A DNA stretch of 63,043 nucleotides. It comes from Dethiosulfatibacter aminovorans DSM 17477 (lineage in GTDB: Bacteria > Bacillota > Clostridia > Tissierellales > Dethiosulfatibacteraceae). The stretch spans positions 1 to 63,043 of the forward strand of contig NZ_FQZL01000025.1 in assembly GCF_900142005.1 (NCBI RefSeq), written 5' to 3'. A program made the translations under genes and the position numbers. Within the stretch, counting starts at the first letter, position 1, and each line of letters begins with the position of its first letter. Below the pieces are notes generated by a model. The model had not been told where the DNA came from. It ran no database searches and saw only the letters and a program-made list of their open reading frames with translations. Of this stretch, positions 24,292 to 32,559 are shown piece after piece.

Positions 24292-26022
24292 TTATTTCAC
24301 TCTTTCCTGGCTTATTCCATGCTTTTTCATTCTATACTGCAACCCCTGTCTGTGAATGTCAAGTGATTTTGCAGCATGAGATATATTCCAGTTGTTTTCC
24401 TTGAGAACATTCAATATTAATTGCTTTTCAACCAGATTCAAAGTTTCAGACAATTTATTCGTTGTACTGCAAAATTCAATTTCATCGCCACTGTTACTTT
24501 CATGATTGATTTCATTAATTATATGAAAGGGCAAATGATTTCTTAATATTATGCTTTCATTCTTATCCATGATATTCATTGCCGTTTCAAATGCATGCTG
24601 CAGTTCTCTAATATTTCCAGGCCAGGGATATATGTTGAATATGTCAAGCACTTCTGCAGACAATCCTTTTACACTCATATCCAAATTCTTGTTAAACTTG
24701 TTGATAAACAGATTCGATAGAATCGGGATATCCTCTCTTCGCTCCCTCAATGGAGGAATTTCAATGCTTACACCACTCAGCCTGTAGAATAAGTCCTGGC
24801 GAAGTTTGTTTTCATTTATTGCTTTGAGCGGTTTCACATTGATATTGGATATTATTCTTACATCAACGTTTTTTTCCTCTACTGCGCCTACTCTTCTGAT
24901 GGAACCCTCCTGCAAAACCCTTAACAGTTTTGATTGAAGTCCCATAGGCATTGAATTAAGCTCATCCAGAAGCAATGTCCCTTCATTGGCCTGTTCAAAA
25001 AGCCCCGGCCTGTCTATGGCTCCGGAGAATGCGCCCTTTACAGTGCCAAACAGTATGCCCTCAAGGAGATTTTCAGGTATTGCAGCACAGTTTATTGCAA
25101 CAAAGGGTTTGTCCTTTCTTCTGCTTGAGTTGTGTATGCTTTGACTGAACATTTCCTTTCCGGTTCCCGTCTCGCCATAGATCAATACGGGTGAATCGCT
25201 CCCGGCCGCCTTTTTAGAGTATTTCAATGTATTGTTTATTTTTTCACTAACTCCAATAATATTGTCGAATGAATATTTTTTTGATTCTACAGGGTTTTTT
25301 ACTGTAGCTTTCTTACCCTTGCTGTTTATGGATTCCCTGAGATCCACGATTTCTTCAAGAAGCTCCTGTATTTTAGAGTTGTCTCTCATAATTGATACGG
25401 CGCCAATTACTTCATTTTCCTGGAACAAGGGATATGTGTTGCATACTATGTCCAACCTTTTACCTGCATTGGTGATATATGTCTGACGGGCATCGATAAA
25501 GGATTTTTTTTGTTTGATAGCCTGCATCATAATACTTGTCTCTTCTGACAAATTGTATACTTTTGTTACATGCTGGCCAATCACCTTTTCTCTTATCAGT
25601 TCATCAAGCTTTTGAGTAGAATCGTTGTACAATGTCATATAGCCTTCTGCGTCACATGCCATAATCGCCTCATCTATAGAATTGACAATGGTTTCAAGGA
25701 TATCCTTCTTTACCATTTCCCTGGTTTTTTCGAGGTAGAATATTTTGTACTTTTTTTCCGCACCTTTCTTGCAAACAATTCGTATCTTAAGCTTTCTTCC
25801 ATCCGACAGCGTTACTGTTTTTCTGGTGTCATAATCATTGATATATTCCTTGAACAGTGTATTGACATTCAAATTATCAATGGAATCTATATCAAGCGTC
25901 CTCAGTGCCTTGTCGTTGCTTTCTATTATATGGTTGTTTTCATCAACAACTATGACTCCCTGCCTGATGTTCTTGACTATTGCAGTCACCAGTTCGCGGA
26001 GATTTCCATCATTATTTTTCAA
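24292..26022 (-). CDS. Sigma-54-dependent transcriptional activator 2 (RocR-like), GAFSGA variant
   Basis: A 576-residue enhancer-binding protein with two PAS-like sensor domains (about 10-95 and 108-220). The AAA+ domain follows, with Walker A GETGTGKE (283-290) and Walker B GTLLLDELN (348-356). It ends in a Fis-type helix-turn-helix (NWNISHAAKSLDIHRQGLQYRMKKHGI). The sigma-54 contact loop reads GAFSGA (330-335) rather than the usual GAFTGA, in a context LFGTVKGAF that resembles RocR. The start codon is TTG with GGGGAGG upstream. It is placed to activate P3 through the double dyad at 24042-24091, controlling the ten-gene operon. The signal it senses is unknown; two PAS domains suggest a small ligand or redox cofactor. 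Confidence 0.92.
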   Translation of the reverse strand: MKNNDGNLRELVTAIVKNIRQGVIVVDENNHIIESNDKALRTLDIDSIDNLNVNTLFKEYINDYDTRKTVTLSDGRKLKIRIVCKKGAEKKYKIFYLEKTREMVKKDILETIVNSIDEAIMACDAEGYMTLYNDSTQKLDELIREKVIGQHVTKVYNLSEETSIMMQAIKQKKSFIDARQTYITNAGKRLDIVCNTYPLFQENEVIGAVSIMRDNSKIQELLEEIVDLRESINSKGKKATVKNPVESKKYSFDNIIGVSEKINNTLKYSKKAAGSDSPVLIYGETGTGKEMFSQSIHNSSRRKDKPFVAINCAAIPENLLEGILFGTVKGAFSGAIDRPGLFEQANEGTLLLDELNSMPMGLQSKLLRVLQEGSIRRVGAVEEKNVDVRIISNINVKPLKAINENKLRQDLFYRLSGVSIEIPPLRERREDIPILSNLFINKFNKNLDMSVKGLSAEVLDIFNIYPWPGNIRELQHAFETAMNIMDKNESIILRNHLPFHIINEINHESNSGDEIEFCSTTNKLSETLNLVEKQLILNVLKENNWNISHAAKSLDIHRQGLQYRMKKHGISQERVK

Positions 26023-26153
26023 TATTTTCCTCCCCTGAATATATTAATTTACATGATAATATCTTAATACATAATAATGAACATATCAATCAAAACTCTT
26101 AGTGTCCAGCCTATTAAATCTTCCGACATTTCTGCTTATACGCTGCAAATATT

Positions 26154-26179
26154 AAAGGACTGCATTTCTGCAGTCCTTT
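26154..26179 (-). terminator. Terminator of the second cyclodeaminase-like gene
   Basis: Perfect 11-bp stem (26154-26164 with 26169-26179) capped on the minus strand by a GAAA tetraloop, then AATATTT. It lies 27 bases after the stop codon, so the gene is monocistronic. Confidence 0.85.
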
Positions 26180-26206
26180 CAATATATAACGCTTTATATT
26201 ATTGAA

Positions 26207-27286
26207 TTATCCAAGTATTGGATTTTCCCACAATGGCAATACTCTACCTATTCCCATTTCCTTGGCATTTGTAAACACCCTGTGTGCTTCCGACAAGTCG
26301 TGAATTCCCATTCCAATCGGATTGAAGAAAATTATATCGTCTTTTGATTTTCTAACTTGAATATTTCCAACTACTGTCTGTCCCAGATCCGTAACCTTCT
26401 CTCTTGGTATTACTCCATCCCTTACAGCTCTGTAGCTTACATCCACACCATGTCCAGATACTGCATCGAAATCGTCAACCACTACGCTGTCAACATATGT
26501 AAGTGCTTCTGCAGGAGTATCCCAGAATGATATCTCGCAGTGAACTGCACCCTTTTTATACCACTTGCCGTCTACATAAGGAGCCTTTGCCATTGTCGCT
26601 GTTGAGATTACGTCAGAACCTACAAATGCTTCCTCTGCACTATCAACTGCAACGAAGTCCATATCAGGTATTTCCTTTTTCATTCTTTCACAGAATTTTT
26701 CTGAAGTTTCCTTGTTAAGGTCATATACCTTGCAAAGCTTAAGGGTTGGTGCCCCACACTTGAAGGCAAGTGTCTGAGTAATTCCCTGTACTGATGCCCC
26801 TACAAGACCCATTACTTCCGCTCCAGGATTTGCAAGGTGCTTGATGGCAACTCCGCTTGCTGCTCCAGTTCTCATTGCTGATACAAGTGCTCCATCCATT
26901 ATACATACAGGCATTAGTGTTTCGGGATCAACTATGATTATTATTGCATTTGCTCTTGGAAGTCCGTATTTCTTTGGATTGTGCGGCTTGCTTGGTATCC
27001 ATTTGATTCCTGATGTATTTACTGCCCCCAACAATCCCTTGGCCTTAAGCTCTTCATCATATTCCAGTCCGCCAAGGAAACTTGGCATTGACATGATTCT
27101 TCCAGTCGTTTCTTCAGTTTCCGGTCCACCCCACCTGAGTACGGGCTTGTGAGGAAGCATGAAATCGCCTTTTCCATGTAGAAAGAATGATCTTTCCGTA
27201 GCTGCCATTGTTCCTGTCATGTCATATCCGCCTGCCTTTACACAGTCTTCCTGTTGTAGATAAAGAAACTCAACTCTTTTGCTCAT
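26207..27286 (-). CDS. Ornithine cyclodeaminase / mu-crystallin family protein, copy 2
   Basis: A 359-residue protein that is almost the same as copy 1 at 7883-8962; by eye I count about 12 differing residues. Substitutions include K23 to T in copy 2, PDVIMDG versus PVCIMDG, and GLGRKLP versus GIGRVLP at the C-terminus. Many codons differ silently, so the proteins are kept alike by selection rather than being a very recent copy. The start at 27286 follows TTGGAGG; a longer frame upstream has no ribosome site. It is monocistronic, with its own sigma-54 promoter and terminator, unlike copy 1 which leads an operon. NAD(P)-dependent imino/amino-acid chemistry is inferred from the family; the substrate is unknown. 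Confidence 0.85.
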   Translation of the reverse strand: MSKRVEFLYLQQEDCVKAGGYDMTGTMAATERSFFLHGKGDFMLPHKPVLRWGGPETEETTGRIMSMPSFLGGLEYDEELKAKGLLGAVNTSGIKWIPSKPHNPKKYGLPRANAIIIIVDPETLMPVCIMDGALVSAMRTGAASGVAIKHLANPGAEVMGLVGASVQGITQTLAFKCGAPTLKLCKVYDLNKETSEKFCERMKKEIPDMDFVAVDSAEEAFVGSDVISTATMAKAPYVDGKWYKKGAVHCEISFWDTPAEALTYVDSVVVDDFDAVSGHGVDVSYRAVRDGVIPREKVTDLGQTVVGNIQVRKSKDDIIFFNPIGMGIHDLSEAHRVFTNAKEMGIGRVLPLWENPILG

Positions 27287-27333
27287 TTTGTTTTCCTCCA
27301 AAATTTTCAAATATTTGATTACAATATTTATCA

Positions 27334-27349
27334 TGCAATTTGCATGCCA
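27334..27349 (-). promoter_or_regulatory. Sigma-54 (-24/-12) promoter P2
   Basis: The minus strand reads TGGCATGCAAATTGCA, with GG and GC ten bases apart, 48 bases before the start codon of the second cyclodeaminase-like gene. I did not find clear copies of either activator-site motif in the 115 bases upstream, so the responsible activator is open. Confidence 0.75.
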
Positions 27350-27464
27350 ATTATTGAAACATAAAAGCCGATTCTGAATCTGAAACAAAAAACACCATCA
27401 AGATTTTATTCACTATCCCGACAGTGCTTTTATTGAAAAATAAATTATTCAATTTAAAATGTTT

Positions 27465-28631
27465 CTATTTTTCCGCCCCTTCAAATTCTTCCTTTATCTT
27501 TCCCAGCAACTCCTCATCTTCAATGACTTTAACTGCAGTCAAAACCAGAGCTTCTATCGTTTTTTTCATATTGTCATAGGCATATTCCGTTTTTGTACTA
27601 TCCCTGAATTCAACTGTATGCCCAATTATGCCTCTGTCGTTTGTAATGTCAAAATATGCATGTATTGTAGGACACTTGTGGCTTACATTCCCTGCATCGA
27701 CAGAACCCAGTGACTCTTCGGAATCAAGTATCACATCAACTCCTGCCTTTTTCAAGTTGTCAGTAAATATATCTGAAAGAATTTCATTTGTAACTAAGTT
27801 GTCATAACTGTATTCATAATTGGAAATCTCCACAGTCGTACCTGCCGCCATAGATGCACCCAAGGCACATTTTTTCACCTTTTCTACAAGCTCATTCAAG
27901 TACGTCTTTGATTTTGCCCTGACATAAAACTTGGCTACGCAATGATCCGGTATTATATTGGCGGCCTTTCCTCCTTCCGGTATGATTCCGTGGATTCTTG
28001 CATCACTTCTAATCTGTTGTCTCAAAGCATTGATATTGTTGAAGGTGTTTATTACGGCATCCAGTGCATTTATTCCCTTTTCAGGCGATGATGCAGCGTG
28101 GGCTGACTTGCCCCTGAATTCGAACTGCAGTGCTTCCATAGCAAGTGATTTTCCACTTTTTGAATAGGCGTTGCTCGGATGAGCAATCATAACTATATCA
28201 ATATCATTAAATGCACCCTTGTCTGCAAATACAACCTTGGCTCCGCATGTTTCCTCTGCCGGAGTTCCAAAGACCACAACTTTTCCTCCAATATCATCCA
28301 TTACCTTCTTCAATACTATTCCTGCACCTGTGCTTACTGCACCCAATAAATTGTGTCCGCATCCATGCCCTATGCCCGGCAATGCATCATATTCCGCCAG
28401 GTAAGCAATGGTTGGACCTTCCTTTTCTGAATCATAAGAGGCCCTGAAACCCGTTTCAATTCCCAGATATTTTTCATCAACATTAAATCCATGTTTTTTT
28501 AAAATTTCAATATGAAGAGAACAGGCAAAAAATTCTTCATTTCCAAGTTCAGGCCTGTTCAATATCTTTTCACTCATTTCAATTAGTTCTCCAGAAATCC
28601 CTTCTGTTATGTTTGTAATATTATCTATCAT
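27465..28631 (-). CDS. M20-family amidohydrolase / metallopeptidase
   Basis: A 388-residue protein of the M20 family, AbgB/aminoacylase-like branch. Metal-binding motifs are visible: YLAEYDALPGIGHGCGHNLLG holds the first metal ligands, GTPAEETCGAKVVFADKG the catalytic Glu-Glu pair and IAHP a further ligand. The lid domain begins at FEFRGKSAHAASSPEKGINALDAV. Such enzymes hydrolyse N-acyl or N-aminobenzoyl amino acids and related amides. It is cytoplasmic and lies 81 bases downstream of a metallo-hydrolase gene, possibly in the same operon. A role in salvaging N-acylated amino acids would fit the surrounding amine genes, but is inference. Confidence 0.88.
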   Translation of the reverse strand: MIDNITNITEGISGELIEMSEKILNRPELGNEEFFACSLHIEILKKHGFNVDEKYLGIETGFRASYDSEKEGPTIAYLAEYDALPGIGHGCGHNLLGAVSTGAGIVLKKVMDDIGGKVVVFGTPAEETCGAKVVFADKGAFNDIDIVMIAHPSNAYSKSGKSLAMEALQFEFRGKSAHAASSPEKGINALDAVINTFNNINALRQQIRSDARIHGIIPEGGKAANIIPDHCVAKFYVRAKSKTYLNELVEKVKKCALGASMAAGTTVEISNYEYSYDNLVTNEILSDIFTDNLKKAGVDVILDSEESLGSVDAGNVSHKCPTIHAYFDITNDRGIIGHTVEFRDSTKTEYAYDNMKKTIEALVLTAVKVIEDEELLGKIKEEFEGAEK

Positions 28632-28678
28632 ACTTTCTCCTCAGACAATTTTGTAAATATTTCTACCGCTTGCACAGA

Positions 28679-28704
28679 GAAATAGCCCCCACCGGGACTA
28701 TTTC
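28679..28704 (-). terminator. Stem-loop between metallo-hydrolase and amidohydrolase genes
   Basis: GAAATAG/CTATTTC arms extended by CCC/GGG pairs. The minus-strand sequence after it (TCTGTG) is not T-rich, so this is a weak terminator or a processing hairpin. Confidence 0.4.
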
Positions 28705-28712
28705 ATCTTGAT

Positions 28713-29465
28713 TCAATCCTTGTATATTATTTCATGAAATTCTGAATGCAAAAATTCCTGATCACATTCCCTGACCGCTTCTTCATAAGATATCTTTTCC
28801 GATTTTGCATCTACAGCCTTCAAGTATTTCAGCCTGTTCTCTATATCCTTGAGAAGCAGCTCCTCATCCCTGATTATTTTACCATGACTTGGCAATATGA
28901 CATAACTGGTAAAATCCTTAAGCTTTTCAAGGGATGTTATATGCCTCTTTATATGACTTTTGGAAATCAGCGGCAGTATAGGCACTCCATCATTTGAAAA
29001 AATAAGCTCATCTCCTATGTGTACATACTTGCCGTTAATCACTGTTAAAAGACTGCAATTAGCATGGCCGGGAAACGATTTAATTTCAATATCAAACTCG
29101 CCAAATTTGAAACTGTATTCCTCTTCAACCTTAATATCAGGAGTATAGATATGATGTTTTTCAGCATCAACATAAATATCCAGAGTCTTTTCATAATCAG
29201 CACTTCCAATTATATGAACATCCGGCAGACCAGTGAGTCCATTAATATGATCCAGATGAAAATGGCTTATTATTACACTTTCTATCCGGATTCCCTTGCT
29301 TTCAAGATTCTTCTTGACTTCCGTACTGTGCATCCTGTAGCCGGAGTCTATCAACATTGCCTTATTACCGTCAATGAGTACAAAAATATTATAGCCGAAT
29401 TTATTGTCCTCTTTTGGATCAAATATGAACTTAAGAAAATTTTTTTCAATTTCTTTGATTATCAT
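28713..29465 (-). CDS. MBL-fold metallo-hydrolase
   Basis: A 250-residue metallo-beta-lactamase-fold protein. The metal motif HxHxDH is seen in IISHFHLDHINGL, preceded by the strand MLIDSGY. Later ligands are the His in FPGHANCSLL, the Asp in HIGDELIF and the final His in LPSHGK. The family covers thioesterases, glyoxalase II, lactonases and nucleases; the residue pattern fits a two-metal hydrolase. No signal peptide is seen. It lies 34 bases after an Fe-ADH-like gene and before the amidohydrolase, so it may belong to an operon beginning with the thiamine-binding protein gene. Substrate unknown. Confidence 0.85.
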   Translation of the reverse strand: MIIKEIEKNFLKFIFDPKEDNKFGYNIFVLIDGNKAMLIDSGYRMHSTEVKKNLESKGIRIESVIISHFHLDHINGLTGLPDVHIIGSADYEKTLDIYVDAEKHHIYTPDIKVEEEYSFKFGEFDIEIKSFPGHANCSLLTVINGKYVHIGDELIFSNDGVPILPLISKSHIKRHITSLEKLKDFTSYVILPSHGKIIRDEELLLKDIENRLKYLKAVDAKSEKISYEEAVRECDQEFLHSEFHEIIYKD

Positions 29466-29499
29466 AGAATCAGCTCCCTAATAAAATTATAACATACTA

Positions 29500-30798
29500 T
29501 TACAGCTCATTTTCAGTATCATTTGTTTCTTCAACTTCATTATAAGAAATGATATCCTCTTTCAATTCAGATGTTTCATCTTCTTCCTTATTGCCTTCAT
29601 CTTTCTTTAAAACAGAATAAAGAAGTTTTTCAAAATCTTCAGCATCTAGAATTTTAGGTGCCGGAACTTTAGGATTGCTGTTCTTCTCAATTATTCCTGC
29701 AATAACTTTTATATCCCTTTCTCTCAGTACTTCAATGTATTCGGGTATACCCATATTTGCATTCATTTCCTTTATCCTTGAAATGATTCGGTCACTTAAT
29801 ACAGATGCATCCTCATTTTCATCGCCAAGGCCTACTAAAACTGCAAGTCTTGAAAGCCTTTTGATGATTTTATCCCGTGACATTTCAAGCAGATACGGAA
29901 ATACTACAGCCAATACATAACTGTGTGAAATCCCATATGCATCGCTTAAGAAATATCCTATAAGATCTCCATACCCTGTAAGGGCAACCATATTCGCCCT
30001 GCCCGAAAAATATGAAGCTGTAAAGAGACTGCTTCCTGCATCACTGTCCATTCTGTCATCATACAATTTCTCAAGATTGTTAAAAACAATCTGTACTGTT
30101 TCGATACAAAGTTTTTCAGCAGCTTTTGTCCTATATCTGCTCAAATATGATTCCATTGTCTTGGCAAGAAGATTCATTCCTGAACAAGCAAGAATTTGAG
30201 TAGGCACTTCCTTCATTAGATTTGCATCTAGATAGGATATTTCCGGCAGCAATTTTTTATCTATCACGGTAATCTTTTCAAATCTGTTGGTATCGGTAAC
30301 AATGGCCTTGAAATCAGCTTCGCTGCCAGTCCCTGCAATTGTAGGCACCGCTATGAACATGGGGGGCCTTCTCCACAGCCTGTTTCTTCCCTTCATGGAA
30401 TAGACATCTTTTTTATTGGTAACCTTGGCTCCAATAAGCTTTGCCCCATCCATTGCAGCCCTTCCTCCAAAGCCAATTATCGAATCACAATGATTGGTCC
30501 TGTATACTTCCACTCCCTCAACAACATTGTCTATAGTCGGATTTTCAACTATATTGTTAAATACTATATAATCAATGCCTTCATTCCTAAGTGAAGAGAC
30601 AAACTCATCCATTATTTTTAGTTTAATTATTTTCTTGTCAGTAACAACCAGAGTCTTTTCACTGTTGTGTTTTTTTAGATAGGCAGCAACCTGAGAGGAA
30701 CATCCAGACTCGATTACCACTACAGGTTCCGGATATCTGGAAGACCTTCTTGTCTGTTTCCTTATGGTATGTCTTGTTCTTATCATCAATTTATTCAT
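29500..30798 (-). CDS. Iron-type alcohol dehydrogenase homolog with altered metal site
   Basis: A 432-residue member of the iron-containing alcohol dehydrogenase family. The nucleotide-binding region reads GFGGRAAMDGAK instead of the usual GGGS-x2-D-x2-K, and the second motif PTIAGTGSEAD is intact. The four metal ligands of the family (Asp, His, His, His) appear as Asn209 (GMN instead of GMD), Lys213, Asp278 and His292, so three of four are replaced. The C-terminus has an extra acidic tail of about 40 residues (KKDEGNKEEDETSELKE and beyond). It may be a catalytically different or regulatory pseudo-enzyme. The gene lies nine bases after a thiamine-binding-type protein gene. GAGAGTG upstream of the ATG is a weak ribosome site, suggesting coupling. 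Confidence 0.8.
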   Translation of the reverse strand: MNKLMIRTRHTIRKQTRRSSRYPEPVVVIESGCSSQVAAYLKKHNSEKTLVVTDKKIIKLKIMDEFVSSLRNEGIDYIVFNNIVENPTIDNVVEGVEVYRTNHCDSIIGFGGRAAMDGAKLIGAKVTNKKDVYSMKGRNRLWRRPPMFIAVPTIAGTGSEADFKAIVTDTNRFEKITVIDKKLLPEISYLDANLMKEVPTQILACSGMNLLAKTMESYLSRYRTKAAEKLCIETVQIVFNNLEKLYDDRMDSDAGSSLFTASYFSGRANMVALTGYGDLIGYFLSDAYGISHSYVLAVVFPYLLEMSRDKIIKRLSRLAVLVGLGDENEDASVLSDRIISRIKEMNANMGIPEYIEVLRERDIKVIAGIIEKNSNPKVPAPKILDAEDFEKLLYSVLKKDEGNKEEDETSELKEDIISYNEVEETNDTENEL

Positions 30799-30807
30799 AA
30801 ATCACTC

Positions 30808-31113
30808 TCACTTCAGCTTGTCATTTACAGCTTTCAATTTACCCTTGATAGTAAGATCCTTATCCCTTCTGTCATCAATTCTTATCTGTGTATAAACTCT
30901 TTCAGCACCCATCTGGTACATTCTTTCCTGAATTATTCTTATGATATTGAATATATCGTCAATATCCCCCTCAACAACAGTACTCATTGGTGTCAGTACA
31001 TGCTTCAAACCGGTTTCTTCCAGTATTCTGTGACACTCCGCAACATACTTGCTGTGTCCGCCCGCCCCATCTTCCTTGGATCTTGCCGATATTACCAAAT
31101 CAACTACTGCCAT
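30808..31113 (-). CDS. Thiamine-binding protein, MTH1187/YkoF type
   Basis: A 101-residue protein of the MTH1187 (DUF77) family. It begins AVVDLVISARSKEDGAGGHSKYVAEC and continues with GLKHVLTPMSTVVEGDIDDIFNIIRIIQE, the family's characteristic ligand-site strand. Members form alpha/beta tetramers that bind thiamine or related pyrimidines in the cytoplasm. GGGAGG precedes the ATG. It is the first gene of a unit that continues with the Fe-ADH homolog nine bases downstream. No riboswitch (THI element) is visible upstream in the 208-base divergent gap, so thiamine control of this operon is not supported. Confidence 0.85.
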   Translation of the reverse strand: MAVVDLVISARSKEDGAGGHSKYVAECHRILEETGLKHVLTPMSTVVEGDIDDIFNIIRIIQERMYQMGAERVYTQIRIDDRRDKDLTIKGKLKAVNDKLK

Positions 31114-31321
31114 ATTGTACCTCCCGACTTTATTGTTAAATCAATAAAATGCATTATATGGTTCTCTTTTTATTTTATCACATATAATCTTAAGTATTCA
31201 AATAAATCCCCTATTAAATAAGATTTGATTCATTTTCAGTATTATAACTATATTAATAAACCTTCATATATGATATTATTATCCTATGATTTAGCAAAAC
31301 AACAATTCAGCAGGTGAATTA

Positions 31322-32491
31322 ATGAACGAATACATTATTAAACTAATCTTTAAAAACAAAACACCATCAAGAAAATCCATAGGATATTTGAGTGCATTTA
31401 CCGGAGCACTATGCAATGTTTTTCTGTTTATAACCAAATTAATTATTGGAATGGCTGTAAACAGTATTTCAATAACAGCCGATGCTTTCAACAACCTTTC
31501 GGACCTGGGAACAAACTTTGCCTCTTTCATGGGATTCAAGTATGCAGACATGCCGGCTGACAAGCACCACCCCTTCGGTCATGGCCGATACGAATATATC
31601 TCTACACTACTGATATCAGTAATCATACTGTTCTTCAGTTACGAGCTTTTGCATTCATCGACAGGAAGGATTTTAAACCCGGAACCTGTGAAGTTCGAAA
31701 TGGCGGCTGTAATTATACTTATCATATCCATACTTGTAAAACTTTGGATGGCGTTCTTCAACAAAAAACTTAATACTCTGATCACTTCAAAGAATATAGA
31801 TGCTGTTCTTCTTGACAGCATAGCCGACATGCTTGCAACATTCACCGTACTGCTTTCTTTCATCTTATCAAGGTACAGCATCTTGCCTTTTGATGGCATA
31901 GCAGGCATACTGGTTGCCCTTTTCATTGGGTACAATGGCTTCAGCCTCATGAAAGATACGGTAAACTCACTGATTGGCACGCAACCTGACGAAAAGCTTT
32001 TTACCGACATACAGGATTTCATACTGAGCTTTGAAAACATTGCCGGCGCCCATGATTTGAGGATACACGATTATGGCCCAGAGACAAAACTATGCACAGT
32101 TCATGTTGAAATGTCAGCCCAACACTCATTTGTATATGCTCATACATTGATTGACAGTATAGAAAATGAAATAAAGGACAAGTATGGAATAGACCTGCTG
32201 ATACATGTGGACCCAATAGATGAATCATGCAATGCAACATCATTTGCAAAGGGAAAACTGGAAGAAATATTGGATAAGTATGATTCCATCAAGGGAATAC
32301 ATGATTTTCGCGTAGTAAACGAAAGAGGAAGAAAGGCTGTTGTATTCGACATGGTGGTGGATGATAAGATGAAACCTTCCGATGTGGAAAAGATGAAGGA
32401 AAAAATCGAAATGGATTTCTACAAGATTGACAAAAGCTACAAGCTCGTCATAAAAGCAGAAAAAGAAAGTACATTCGTGGAGATGAAATAA
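31322..32491 (+). CDS. Cation diffusion facilitator (CDF) family metal efflux protein
   Basis: A 389-residue CDF transporter. Helix 2 carries the ADAFNNLSD motif with the paired Asp metal ligands, and the cytoplasmic HPFGHGRYEY loop is the family hallmark. Six helices are predicted, then a C-terminal domain with MSAQHSFVYAHTLIDSIENE and VHVDPIDE that resembles the metallochaperone-like domain, followed by an additional 90 residues. Members export Zn, Mn, Co or Fe out of the cytoplasm in exchange for protons. The ATG follows CAGGTG. It is divergent from the thiamine-binding gene and convergent with the cobalamin-type operon, with a bidirectional terminator between them. Confidence 0.9.
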   Translation: MNEYIIKLIFKNKTPSRKSIGYLSAFTGALCNVFLFITKLIIGMAVNSISITADAFNNLSDLGTNFASFMGFKYADMPADKHHPFGHGRYEYISTLLISVIILFFSYELLHSSTGRILNPEPVKFEMAAVIILIISILVKLWMAFFNKKLNTLITSKNIDAVLLDSIADMLATFTVLLSFILSRYSILPFDGIAGILVALFIGYNGFSLMKDTVNSLIGTQPDEKLFTDIQDFILSFENIAGAHDLRIHDYGPETKLCTVHVEMSAQHSFVYAHTLIDSIENEIKDKYGIDLLIHVDPIDESCNATSFAKGKLEEILDKYDSIKGIHDFRVVNERGRKAVVFDMVVDDKMKPSDVEKMKEKIEMDFYKIDKSYKLVIKAEKESTFVEMK

Positions 32492-32533
32492 AAAAGACTT
32501 TCAGAGCCTATCGGTTCCGAAAGTCTTTTTTGT
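32491..32533. terminator. Bidirectional terminator between the efflux gene and the corrinoid-type operon
   Basis: AGACTTTC/GAAAGTCT arms with an inner GAGCC/GGTTC helix, flanked by A6 on one side and T6 on the other. It works as an intrinsic terminator in both directions for the two converging genes. Confidence 0.9.
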
Positions 32534-32559
32534 TTCTATTTTTACCTTATTCAGATTAT

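Noticed and set aside
31114..31321. THI-element riboswitch before the thiamine-binding gene
   Set aside because: The conserved CUGAGA and ACCUG-type core elements are not present in the 208-base gap.
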